Shown here one piece after another: positions 9,801-20,639 of a DNA stretch of 64,000 nucleotides. The notes under the pieces are model-generated. The model saw only the letters and a program-made list of their open reading frames with translations, made no database searches and was not told where the DNA came from. The number at the start of each line of letters is the position of its first letter. Within the stretch, counting starts at the first letter, position 1. Location: NCBI RefSeq assembly GCF_010093535.1, contig NW_022985242.1, forward strand, positions 35,646 through 99,645, in the 5' to 3' direction. Source of the stretch: Lindgomyces ingoldianus. Lineage: Eukaryota > Ascomycota > Dothideomycetes > Pleosporales > Lindgomycetaceae. The position numbers and the translations under genes are program-made.

Positions 9801-11900
9801 TAACATTTAAAATATTATTAAAGTATACTCTAAGTTAATTAGCATTTACTAGTAATAGCAAAAATAGTGTTAAAGTCTCTAAGATGTAGTATATAACTAA
9901 ACTAATTAAGTTTTAGATTTATATAGTACTAATTAATCTTTTTAGTGTCTAGCTTTTAAAGCTAATATCTATTTAGCTAAGTGTCTAATTAATTTTTATA
10001 TATAAGTTTTCTTATATGTACACCTTAAGTTAAGACTTACTAATAGTAGAGATTTTTACTACACTTATGTCTTATAGTTTACTTTAGTATACTATATAGT
10101 ATTAGTTATTAAGGATAAACTGCTTAGCATATTTCTTAGGTTTAATGCTGTAGATGTCCTCTTCTATTACATAGTGTAAATAAGTAGTAAAGGTAAAGTA
10201 GTTAATAGCTTTTTTAGCATTCTTACTTTTTTATTTTATTTTTTTATATTATGTAAATTATTTTCTTTTTTAAAGTAACTTTTAAAGTTTTAGATCTATA
10301 AAGTAATAGCTTTATATAATAAAGTTTTATTATAAAAATTTTTATATAAGGTAATGTACTAGTTCTTTGCTTATATATAGTTATTATAAGAGTAGTTTAA
10401 TAACTAACATTTTTTTTATAGCAGACAAAGCACTTTTTTATCTATGTATAGTTATCTCTAAATTATAGCCTAAACCTAAATAAAGATCTTCTATATTATT
10501 TTTTTTTATATAAAAAAAGCTTTCTTCTTATTATGTAAACTTTTATTATATAGAGTTATATTAGTAGTTTATGTAGTATGCATTAGGCAGTTTTTAGAGG
10601 TATTAGTTTACCTTTTAGTCTATAGTAACTTAAAGTAATGCTTATAAGTTACTAAATAAGGCTTTACATAAAGGCTTAATAGTAAACATAGCATATTCTA
10701 GTTTTAGTTATCCTTAACAGGCTTATATAATAGCAGTGTGTAGTAAAACATTTTTTTAAAATTTTATTTTTAGTACTTTTTATATAAGTGTAAGCTTATT
10801 AATTATTACTTTAAAAACTTTATATAAACTCTTATTAAAGTTCTTTTATTAGTATTATGTAAAAGTTATTATTATTTAGTCTATCTAGTACTAGCTATAG
10901 TTTACATTAGTGTTAAAGTAACTACTTAAGGTGTTATATAAATGCTTCTAGTTATGTCTAGGGCCTATGTTGTGCATATAGTACATATTTACCTAACCTT
11001 TTAGAATATTTAGAAAGATGTCTATATACTAAGTTTTCTAGATATTTAGCTGTTAATATAAATTAATAAAAATTTTTATTTTATTTATAAAAATGTTATA
11101 TAGTTAACTTATATAGTTATTATTTTTTTTTTATACTTTTTAAAATTATATAATTTTATCTACTAGAAGTTTTTCTTTAGTAGTTTCTTTTTAAAGTAGA
11201 AGTTTGTACAGGCTGTAATGTAGTATAGATTATGCAGGTGGTATTAGTAGTGCATACACTACTGCAGGCGGTAGTGTGTACAATTAAGGGTGTAGAGCAG
11301 GTGTTAGGTAAGGTGGCATGTATTGTTTATACAGTAATTAGTGTAGTGCTAGCTAAGGTGTAGAAGCAGGTAATGCTAGTATGTTTAGTGTTAATAGTAG
11401 CATTATGTTTAGTCTACTTCTATGCAGAGCCTTATATAGTAATAAAGGTTGCATATAAAGCTTTTTTAGTGTAATTGCTTTCTCTTATGCTATATTATAC
11501 AGCTTTTAGGCTTAGGTACCTTTATTACCTAGCTATAGTGTAATTCTCTTATCCTCTAGCACTTATATAAGCTCCCTTTTAAACATATAGCTAAGTGCTA
11601 AAAAGTTTTATAGTGTTTATTTTTTAAAATTTTTTATATATAAACTTAAAAAAGTAGCACTCTTTTAAGTTATTATATATAGATTAGTAATTATATAACT
11701 TATATATAATTAAGTTTAAAAGCTTGTTAAAGCCTTTAACATGTTAATTTTATTATTCTAGTACTCTACGCTAGTCTTATTTTATAGTGTTACCTCTAAT
11801 ATTTTTATATCTTTTATAAGTTATTTATATAATATAAATTATTCTTTATTCTTTTTATTATTACATAAAGTTATTAGTTGCTAGTAAAATTTTATTATAA
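6900..11900 (-). pseudogene. Copia A Gag-Pol remnant
   Basis: Domains are read on the minus strand by matching the better-read copies A3 and H. In order they are Gag (about 11300-10450), a CCHC-like zinc knuckle (about 10440-10405), protease tail and GAG_pre-integrase (about 9950-9690), and integrase core (about 9525-9215). The integrase C-terminus (9192-9010) is open for 60 codons and contains NKAILQIAVKALNN and SLVPTLLVFKAYLRIN. Reverse transcriptase (about 8250-7600) and RNase H (about 7500-6980) follow. The order integrase before reverse transcriptase defines Copia. Many presumed CAA, CAG and TGG codons are now stops. The element cannot encode its enzymes. Confidence 0.8.
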
Positions 11901-11939
11901 TAGTATAGTTAATTACTTTTCTAGTAGATTGCGCAGGTA

Positions 11940-12599
11940 CTGCTGTTGTCTAGCTGCTAGGTTGTGCAGCTTTAATAGCTTTAGTGTGCGCCTTACACTA
12001 TCTCTTCTTTACTTTGTATAGTAGCAGAGCTTACTATATAATATAAAGAATTAATCTACTATTTTAAAAAATAAGTAACTAAACAAAGTACCTTATAAAG
12101 TGTAAGTGCTTTATTATTACTCTTTCTAAGAAATAATTAATAAAATAAAGTGCTTTATAAAGCGTAAAGTTAATTACTTATGTAGTAGATTACATAGGTA
12201 CTGCTATTATCTAGCTGCTAGGTTATGCAGCTTTAATAGCTTTAGTGTGCGCCTTACACTATCTTCTTCTTACTTTATACAGTAGTAGAGCTTGCTGTAT
12301 AATATAAAGGATTAATATACTATTGTCTAGCTACTAGGTTATGCAGCTTTAGTAGCTTTAGTATGTGTCTTACACTATCTTCTTTTTACTTTATATAGTA
12401 GTAAAGCTTACTATATAATGTAAAGAATTAATCTGCTATTCTAAAGAATAAGTAACTAAATAAAGTACTTTATAAAGTGTAAGTGCTTTATTATTACTTT
12501 TTCTAAAAAATAAGTAATAAAATAAAGTACTTTATAAAGTGTAAGTACTTTATTATTACTTTTACTAATTTACAGTTAATTAAATTAACTACTAATTAG
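11940..12599 (-). repeat. Copia A leader with repeated units
   Basis: This untranslated leader lies between the 5' LTR and Gag. It contains a unit of about 115 bp carrying TTACACTATCT and AGCTGCTAGGTTATGCAGC, present about three times. A shorter unit carries an AAAGTACTTTATAAAGT palindrome. A3 carries two copies of each (42890-43250) while A and B carry more, so unit number varies within the family. The bases touching the LTR (CTAATTAGTAGTTAATT, minus) are the primer-binding position. Confidence 0.7.
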
Positions 12600-12879
12600 T
12601 GTTAAATAGGCTCTAATAGCTAGCTGCTTATAGTATAAGCACTTAAGTAGTAAGAGTAAGAGTAGTGTACAGTGTGCACAGTGTACAAGGTAGGTAAAGT
12701 AAGGGTAACATGTTTCTAGTTCTATTGCTCTTGTCTTTCCTCTGTACAAAGGAAAAGGGGGATATCTAGATGTTCGCGCACAGAGGTTCGCGCACGAGCA
12801 TCATGTGACATAGATGCGTGATCCTGCTCGTGCGCGATCGCTCGTATCCAGGCCGTGACGCTGCTGCTGCGTACAGACA
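12600..12879 (-). repeat. 5' LTR of Copia A
   Basis: It is the partner of 6247-6526. Its outer (right) half, the U3 promoter side, is almost unmutated: GTGCGCGATCGC and the CpG-rich end GCTGCTGCTGCGTACAGACA are intact. Its inner start (TGTTAAATAGGCTCTAATAG) is mutated relative to the left LTR. Confidence 0.93.
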
Positions 12880-15555
12880 GTAATTATATAAAAACCTTAA
12901 ATTTATATAAATTACTACTAAGATTAGTAGTAGTTTAAGTGTTTATATAATTTACTATAAAGTTATACTAAAAGTAATTACATTATTAAACTTTCTAACT
13001 ATTTTATATAGTTTACTAGTAAAGACACTCTTAGTTACTCTTTTATACTTAGTAGAATTCTAGTGTATAATGTTGCCTAGTATTTTAAAGTAGTTAATTT
13101 ACTCTATATAGTTTTTATTACTTAATATAATTAAAAATCTTACCTATAAGGTAAGGTTTTTATTATTAGTAAATAATTTATTTGTAAAGATAAACAGCTT
13201 TACACTATTAAGCTATAATAGTAGAAAAGTAAGACTATGCTTACTATTATCTATTCACTATTAAATTTATATGTTAAGTATGTTAATATTATTATATAAA
13301 AAGTTTATAGTTTATGCAGTAATAAACAGGTTAAATGCTACCTCTAGTTAATACATAAATGCAATATATACCCCTTTTACACACTACTAAATATATTATT
13401 ATGCAGCATCCTTATTCTTTAAGTTAATTATATAAAAGTAGCTTACTTATCTTTTCTAAGTAAAGACTACTATATTATGTGTAAGTTTAACTCTTTTACT
13501 ATTAAACTTAATAAGCTGCTTTTTTACTAAAATAGTCTTACTTTTTATATAAAACTTTACTTTTTATAGTTTTTTTTTTCTCTTTACATAAAATCCTTTG
13601 TTATAATGCTTAAAGTGTTATTTATTTATAAGCTAGTAATACTAAAAGTGTGCTCTCCTTTATCTATAATTAAGAAGTAGAGGTTATGTAAAGAGATGTG
13701 CATACACAGCTTTTTTTTATAGTAGTTATAGTATGTTTTAAACTAATACAGTCCTAATTTAGCAGCTTTATATAAAAGTTATACAACCTAGAGTATTATA
13801 TTTAGTAGAAAGCTCTAGCGTATCTTCTTTAGTAGCTTTATGTACAGTGTGCGCATAAGCTTATTTATTAATTAAATATATGCTTATGTAATATTACATA
13901 GTTTAAAATGCATTTTGTACATAGCTTTTAAGCTTACTTTTATAGCTAAAAGTAGTCTTTAGCTTATCCTCTAGATAGTTAGTAATTAAGTAAAAAAAAA
14001 AAAATTTTTTTTTAAGTAGCTAGTAAACACTAGTTAGAATTTTTTATATAGTTAAGTTATTTTACCTTTTACTTCTTATATAAAGCAGAGGTTAAAAATC
14101 TAACTTTTATACCTTATTAAGTTATACACTATAACCTTAAAAGCGCTATTAGTAATTAGAGTGTCTATTTTTATATAGTCTAATTTTTTAAATAGTTTTT
14201 TAAGTGTAGTAATTATACTATTTATATAAAGCTTAATAGATAAAGCCTAATTATTCTTTTTTTTCTAGGTTAGAAATACCTAGTCTAGACTTTATATAGG
14301 TTTCCTTTACCTTTTACTTTTTCTAGTATTTATATCTTCTCTTTACACTAGTGCAGCATTGCTATCCTAAGGGGCTTAGTCTATAGTAGGCTTTAGTTCT
14401 GCCTTTACAGCATTTTTATAGGGCTGTCTTTTTTTCCTTTTCTTTAAAAGATCTTTTTATATAAAGATTAGTTTATCTAGGTTATTTATTATAAGTAGGT
14501 TGTCTTTCTTTTTTCTTTATAGTATAGTTTAACCTGCGTACATTAGAGCTTTAGTAGGCTATTTTTTTTTAATAATAACATTTTTCTTTTTAATACTTTT
14601 AATTTTATATAAGCTAGTCTAGCTTTTTTTTCTCTCTCTATGCTATAATTTTTAAGCTAAAAAAAAAGTTAAAAACTTTATGCATTATAAAGCTATTATA
14701 AGTGTTAATTGTATAATTAATGTTTACTTTTACATAGTTTTTTTAAAGTATTTTTATTACCTTCTATACTACGCCTGCTTATGTAATAATGTTTAGTAAT
14801 TGTAGAAAGTCTAGGTTAATTCTTAAGCATGCTCTAAAGACTAGCAGCGTGGGTACTAGACTATATAGGCTAGCTGTGTTATTTAGAGCCTTAACTACTA
14901 TCTATAAAATAGCCTTATTATCTATATAGTTACCTAGCTTAGTCTTTAGAATGTTAAACACTTGTTAGAGAGGTGTGTGCGCGCACTTAACTTTTTTAAC
15001 TACTTAATATGCTTTTATAGGCATCTACCTGCATATAGCTTCTATAATCTTTACATAAGTTTAAAAATTCTTTAAAGTAAAGTTTATACTAAGGTTATAC
15101 ATAATATAGTCTAGAGGTTTTTAATAGGTGCTAATCTAGCATTTATATAGTGCATCTTAGGTATCTTATGCAGACATAAATTTTAGAAATGTAGTAGCCT
15201 AAAATAATATGTTTATATTAATAACATATAAAACATTTTTATTATTAATTTATACAACATTAATAATAACTTTATAGTTAAAGTAAGTATTATTTTTAAT
15301 TATAAACTTAAATTTTTATAAAGCTTAGTTATATAATTAGCAAAGGTAGTAAAACTTTTTAATCTTTTTTAACACTACAGCATTAATATTATAGCTAGCG
15401 CTAGTTAGCATCTTCTAGAGTCTTTTTATATAAGGGTGTCTAAATTAGTAGTAGAAGTAGTAGAGTTTTAATTTAGTAAAAAAGAGCATAGATTTTTCTT
15501 TACTAATATTAAAAAAAAAGTGTCTCTATTTTTATATAATAAAAATAGTAGTTTT
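12880..15555 (-). mobile_element. Copia C, piece 2 (reverse transcriptase to integrase)
   Basis: It is collinear with A 7123-9770 on the minus strand. It holds degenerate RNase H and reverse transcriptase (about 13250-14010), the integrase C-terminus (about 14950-14770) and the integrase core up to 15555. It is interrupted on the left by A and on the right by B. All frames are broken. It is the host of both insertions and older than both. Confidence 0.88.
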
Positions 15556-15835
15556 TGTTGAATAGGCTCCGACAGCTAGCTGCTTATAGTATGAGCACTT
15601 AAGTAGCAAGAGTAAGAGTGGTGTACAGTGTGCACAGCGTATAAGGTAGGTAAGGTAAAGGCAACATGTTTTTAGTTCTATTACTCTTATCTTTCCTCTA
15701 TATAAAGAAAAAGGGGGGTATTTAAATGTTTACACACAGAGGTTTACGCATAAGCATTATATAACATAGATATGTAGTCCTGCTTATGCGCAATTACTTA
15801 TATCTAGATTATAACACTGCTGCTGTGTATAAACA
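15556..15835 (-). repeat. 3' LTR of Copia B
   Basis: Its outer start keeps GGCTCCGACAGC, unmutated. The inner half has lost nearly all CpG and CpA, for example TTTACACACAG where the partner has TTTGCGCACAG. Confidence 0.92.
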
Positions 15836-16003
15836 CTAGTAACTTTTTTTTTTATCTAAAAAGTTACCTTTTGTACATGTTACCTCTCTTCTGTCTATGT
15901 AAGTTTATTTAATTATATTCTACTTTTACTCTACTTTATTTATTAGGACTTGCTTTAGTAATGCTATATATTAAAATAAGCTAGTTACACTATGTAAATA
16001 GCT

Positions 16004-16167
16004 TTATAAATAGTGTAAAGTGTTTTAAGCTATTATTATTTAGCCTTTATGCGCTTGCCTTATAAGTAATTTAGTAGTATATAAACTATTTTATGTAAAG
16101 TTTTATGCTAGAATAGTGTAGAATCTTTGTGTAGGCAGGTGTGTAAGAAGGTGTATATAATAAAGTC
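16004..16167. other. Private insertion 1 in Copia B
   Basis: These roughly 160 bp are absent at the same place in A, A3 and A4. Near its end it contains GTGTAGGCAGGTGTGTAAGA, which is nearly complementary to CCTGCCTACACACATACAC at the start of insertion 2. No coding sequence or target duplication was recognised. Confidence 0.6.
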
Positions 16168-16270
16168 TTTTTTTTTTTTTACTTTCTTTTCTTTATCTTT
16201 TACTTTCTAAGCCTTACTATATAATTTCTTAGCTCTTTTCTCTTTTTATACAGTGCTAATAGTAACAGAT

Positions 16271-16900
16271 ACTCCTGCCTACACACATACACACACACAC
16301 ACACACATACATATATAAAGAGAGAGAGATGTCTCTCTAGCCTTCCTTCTCTACCTCTAGCGCTGTTAGTGCAGGCGTCTTTAACATCCTTGTGTAGTCT
16401 AGCAGCCTAGGGCGCATTTATGTTACTCTTTTAACTAGTTTTACTACTAATTAGTAGTTTATTTAGCATTTTAGTATAAATATATAGATTTTTTAGCTCT
16501 TTTACTTTCTTTTTATATAAAATGCTAATTATAAATAGGCTAAGAAGTAGCATATAGTAGCTTTACTATTTTATAATATTAATATTATCTTACTTACTAG
16601 CACTAATGTACAGCTATAGGCAGCAAAAGTTATGTGTTATAAGAGGTACTTTTATGTAGTTTTAGTCTAGAGTTACAGTTAAGTTCTAGTAACTTTATAT
16701 ACTTATTATTATAGTAGCACTACTAGTGCCTTTTTTTTATTAAGTGTTATATGCTAGCTAACATCTAGGCTAATGCCTACACTTTATACATATAGTAGAG
16801 CTGTAGTCTGCATTATAACTACTATATGTAAAAGGTAGTAGCTTTTTTTTTTTATATACTAGATAAATAAACTGTCTTTCTTATATATCCTTCTTTTCTA
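16271..16900. other. Private insertion 2 in Copia B, with an AC/AG microsatellite
   Basis: These roughly 630 bp lie between AACAGAT and ATAATAA, which are adjacent in A and A4. It opens with an (AC)n run (about 16281-16308) followed by (AG)n (about 16319-16330). The sequence is less mutated than its surroundings up to about 16420, then AT-rich. No protein frame and no clear inverted ends were recognised. It may be a captured sequence or an unrecognised short element. Confidence 0.6.
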
Positions 16901-16979
16901 ATTTTATAATAAAAAAAATAAGTGTGTATAATAAAAAAAATAAAATAAAAAAGATAAGCCTTATATAAAGGTGTTATTA

Positions 16980-18930
16980 GTTTAGTTAGTCTAAAGCATC
17001 TTTGCGCACAGGATCTAGCTAGTCCACAGATGCTTCTATCTAGACAAAGAGGCAGTTAGTTAAGACTAATAATTAAAAAGCTTAGTTTAGTGTTTTTTTT
17101 ATATATATATTTACTACGTTATTTTTACTATTAATTTACTTTATTTTAGTAATTTCTCTTTTTTTATATAATTTATAGAGTAACATAATGTTAATTATAA
17201 GTTACTTTTTACTAGTAGTGCTTAGCTTAATAAAGTAATTATATAAAAACTTTAAATCTATGTAAATTACTACTAGAATTAGTAGTAGTTTAAGTGTTTA
17301 TATAATTTACTATAAAGTTATACTAAAAGTAATTATATTATTAAACTTTTTAACTATTTTATATAGTTTACTAGTAAAGACACTTTTAGTTACTCTTTTA
17401 CACTTAGTAGAATTTTAGTGTATAATATTACCTAGTATTTTAAAGTAGTTACTTTACTTTATATAGTTTTTATTACTTAATATAATTAAGAATCTTAGCT
17501 GTAAGCTAAAGTCTTTATTATTAGTAAATAATTTATTTATAAAGATAAATAGCTTTACACTATTAAGCTATAATAGTAAGAAAGTAAGACTATGCTTACT
17601 ATTATCTATCTACTATTAGATTTATGCGTTAAGTGTGTTAATGTTATTATGCAAAGGGTCTATAGTTTATGTAGTAATAAAGAGGTTAAATGCTGCCTTT
17701 AGTTAATATATAAATGTAATGTATACCCCTCTTATATATTACTTAATATATTATTATGCAGCATTCTTATTTTTTAAGTTAATTATATAAAAGTAGCTTA
17801 CTTATCTTTTCTAAGTAAAAACTACTATGTTATGTGTAAGTTTAATTTTTCTACTATTAAACTTAATAAGCTACTTCTTTACTAAAATAGTTTTACTTTT
17901 TATATAAAACTTTACCTTTTACAGTTTTTTTTTTCTTTTTGCGCAAAATCCTTTATTATAATGCTTAAGGTGTTATATAAATGCTTCTAGTTATGTCTAA
18001 GGCCTATGTTATATATATAGTGCATATTTACCTAACCTTTTAGAATATCTAGAAAGATGTCTGTGTACTAAGTTTTCTAAATATCTAGCTATTAATATAA
18101 ATTAATAAAAATTTTTATTTTATTTATAAAAATATTATATAGTTAACTTATGTAGTTATTATTTTTTTTATACTTTTTAAAATTATATAATTTTATTTAC
18201 TAAAAGTTTTTCTTTAGCAGTTTCTTTTTAAAGTAGAAGTTTATACAAGTTGTAATGTAGTATAGATTATGTAGGTAGTATTAGTAGTGTATAAACTACT
18301 GCAGGCGGTAGTGTGTACAATTAAGGGTGTGGAGCAGGCGTTAGGTAGAGTGGCATGTATTGTTTGTATAGTAATTAGTGTAGTGCTAGCTAAAGTGTAG
18401 AAGCAGGTAATGCTAGTACATTTAGTGTTAATAGCAGCATTATGTTTAGTCTACTTCTGTGCAGAGCCTTATATAGTAATAAAAGTTATGTATAAAGCCT
18501 TTTTAGTGCAATTGCTTTCTCTTATGCTATATTATACAGCTTTTAGGCTTAGGTACCTTTAGTGCCTAGCTATAGTGTAATTTCTTTATTTTTTAGTACT
18601 TATATAAGCTTTTTTTTAAATATGTAGCTAAGTGCTAAAAAGTTTTATAGTGTTTATTTTTTAAAATCTTTTATGTATAAACTTAGAAAAGTAGCGCCTT
18701 TCTAAGTTATTATATATAGATTAGTAATTATATAACTTATATATAATTAAGTTTATAGGCTTATTAAAGCTTTTAATATATTAATCTTGTTATTTTAGTA
18801 CTTTAGGCTATTTTATTTTATAGTGTTACCTTTAATATCTCTATGTCTTTTATAAGTTATTTATATAATAGAAATTATTCTTTATTTTTTTTATTATTAC
18901 ATAGAGTTGTTAGTTGCTAGTAAGATTTTA
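16980..18930 (-). pseudogene. Copia B Gag and RNase H/RT remnants joined by a deletion
   Basis: On the minus strand the Gag part (about 18930-17975) runs directly into the reverse transcriptase/RNase H part (about 17965-17100). Zinc knuckle, protease and all of integrase are missing. The joint lies in CTTAAGGTGTTAT (about 17967-17979). In A the two break sites both carry CTTAARGTGTT, so the deletion happened between 11-bp direct repeats. B could not have supplied its own integrase after this event. Confidence 0.75.
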
Positions 18931-18939
18931 TTATAATAG

Positions 18940-19635
18940 TATAGTTAATTACTTTTTTAGTAGATTACATAAGTACTGCTGTTGTCTAGCTGCTAGGTTA
19001 TGCAGCTTTAATAGCTTTAGTATGCGCCTTACACTATCTCCTTTTTACTTTATACAGTAGTAGAGCTTACTATATAATGTGAAAAATTAATCTACTATTC
19101 TAAAAAATAAGTAACTAAATAAAGTACTTTATTAAGTATAAGTACTTTATTATTACTTTTTCTAAAAAATAAGTAACAAAACAAAGTGCTTTATAAGGCA
19201 TAAAGTTAATTACTTGTGCAGTAGATTACACAGGTACTGCTGTTATCTAGCTGCTAAGTTATGCAGCTTTAATAGCTTTAGTGTGCGCCTTACACTATCT
19301 CCTTCTTACTTTGTACAGTAGCAGAGCTTGCTATATAATGCAAAAAATTAATATGCTATTGTCTAGCTACTAAGTTATACAGCTTTAATAGCTTTAGTGT
19401 GCGTCTTACACTATCTTCTCTTTACTTTATACAGTAGTAAGGCTTACTATATAATATAAAGAATTAATCTACTATTCTAAGGAATAAGTAACTAAATAAA
19501 GTACCTTATAAAGTATAAGTGCTTTATTATTACTTTTTTTAAAAAATAAGTAATAAAACAAAGTACCTTATAAAGTGTAAGTACTTTATTATTACTCTTA
19601 CTAATTTATAGTTAATTAAATTAACTACTAATTAG
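18940..19635 (-). repeat. Copia B leader repeats
   Basis: It has the same unit arrangement as the leader of A (11940-12599), including three copies of the TTACACTATCT-bearing unit. It is heavily mutated. Confidence 0.65.
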
Positions 19636-19915
19636 TATTAAATAGGCTCTAATAGCTAGCTGCTTATAGTATAAGCACTTAAGTAGTAAAAGTAAAAGTA
19701 GTGTATAGTGTACACAGCGTACAAAGTAGGTAAAGTAAAGGCAATATGTTTCTAGTTTTATTACTCTTGTCTTTCTTTTATACAGAGAAAAAGGGGGATA
19801 TCTAGATGTTTGCGCACAGAGGTTCGCGCACAAGCATTATGTGACATAGATACGTGGTCCTGCTCGTGCGCGATCGCTTGTATCCAGATCGTGACGCTGC
19901 TGCTGCGTACGGACA
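19636..19915 (-). repeat. 5' LTR of Copia B
   Basis: Its outer (right) end is nearly unmutated (GCGCGATCGCTTGTATCC, GCTGCTGCTGCGTAC). At the inner end even the terminal TG has become TA. The open frame across it is only an LTR shadow. Confidence 0.92.
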
Positions 19916-20514
19916 GTTTTATTTTTATATATAATAATATTTAAAATATTATTAAAGTATACTCTAAGTTAGTTAGCATTTACTAGTAATAGTAGAAATA
20001 GTATTAAAGTCTTTAAAATGTAGTATATAACTAGACTAATTAAGTTTTAGATTTATATAGTACTAATTAATCTTTTTAGTGTCTAGCTTTTAAAGCTAAT
20101 ATTTATTTAGCTAAATGTCTAATGAATTTCTATATATAAGTTCTTTTATACATACGCCTTAAGTTAAGACTTACTAATAGTAAAGATCTTTACTACACCT
20201 ATGTCTTATAGTTCTTCTTAGTATACTATATAGTATCTGTTATTAAGGATAAACTGCTTAGCATACTTTTTAGATTTAATGCTATAGATGTCCTTTCCTA
20301 TTACATAGTGTAGATAGACAGTAGAGGTAAAGTAGTTAATAGCTTTTTTAATATTCTTACTTTTTTATTTTATTTTTTTTGCATTATGTAAATTATTTTC
20401 TTTTTTAAAGTAACTTTTAAAGTCTTAAATATATAAAGTAATAGCTTTATATAATAAGGTCTTATTATAAAAAATTTTATATAAGGTAATGTACTAGTTC
20501 TTTACTTATATATA
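19916..20514 (-). mobile_element. Copia C, piece 3
   Basis: It matches A from about 9780 to 10380: the region between the GAG_pre-integrase domain and the zinc knuckle, on the minus strand. It ends at the TA used by pogo element D. Confidence 0.85.
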
Positions 20515-20574
20515 ACGTACTTCACAGGCGAGTTGCTTACACACCTGAGTTGCTTACTTTTGCCAAGACCCTAC
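20515..20574. repeat. Terminal inverted repeat of D, left
   Basis: It starts ACGTACTTCACAGGCGAGTT and contains GAGTTGCTTAC twice in tandem. It is nearly unmutated. It pairs with 22320-22379. Confidence 0.88.
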
Positions 20575-20639
20575 CCTAACAAACTCTATTATAGCCTATA
20601 ACTACCTGCTCTAGCACTATATAGTACAGTACAGCCTAG

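Larger units (their letters stand above)
6247..12879 (-). mobile_element. Copia A: complete 6633-bp Ty1/Copia insertion
   Basis: It is flanked by the 5-bp duplication GTAAT (6242-6246 and 12880-12884). LTRs are 6247-6526 (3') and 12600-12879 (5'), each 280 bp with TG...CA ends. Removing it joins 6246 to 12885 and restores the sequence seen uninterrupted in A4 (around 60855), so A inserted into an older copy of its own family. Coding direction is minus: the purine tract lies next to the left LTR. Frames are destroyed by transitions. Confidence 0.93.
15556..19915 (-). mobile_element. Copia B: internally deleted 4360-bp A-family insertion
   Basis: It is flanked by GTTTT (15551-15555 and 19916-19920) with 280-bp LTRs at 15556-15835 (3') and 19636-19915 (5'). 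Removing it restores the continuous sequence seen in A near 9780 and in A4 near 63533. Relative to A it lacks about 3.1 kb (A 7862-10937) and carries two private insertions (about 16004-16167 and 16271-16900). Net length agrees with these events: 6633 minus about 3075 plus about 794. Confidence 0.92.
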
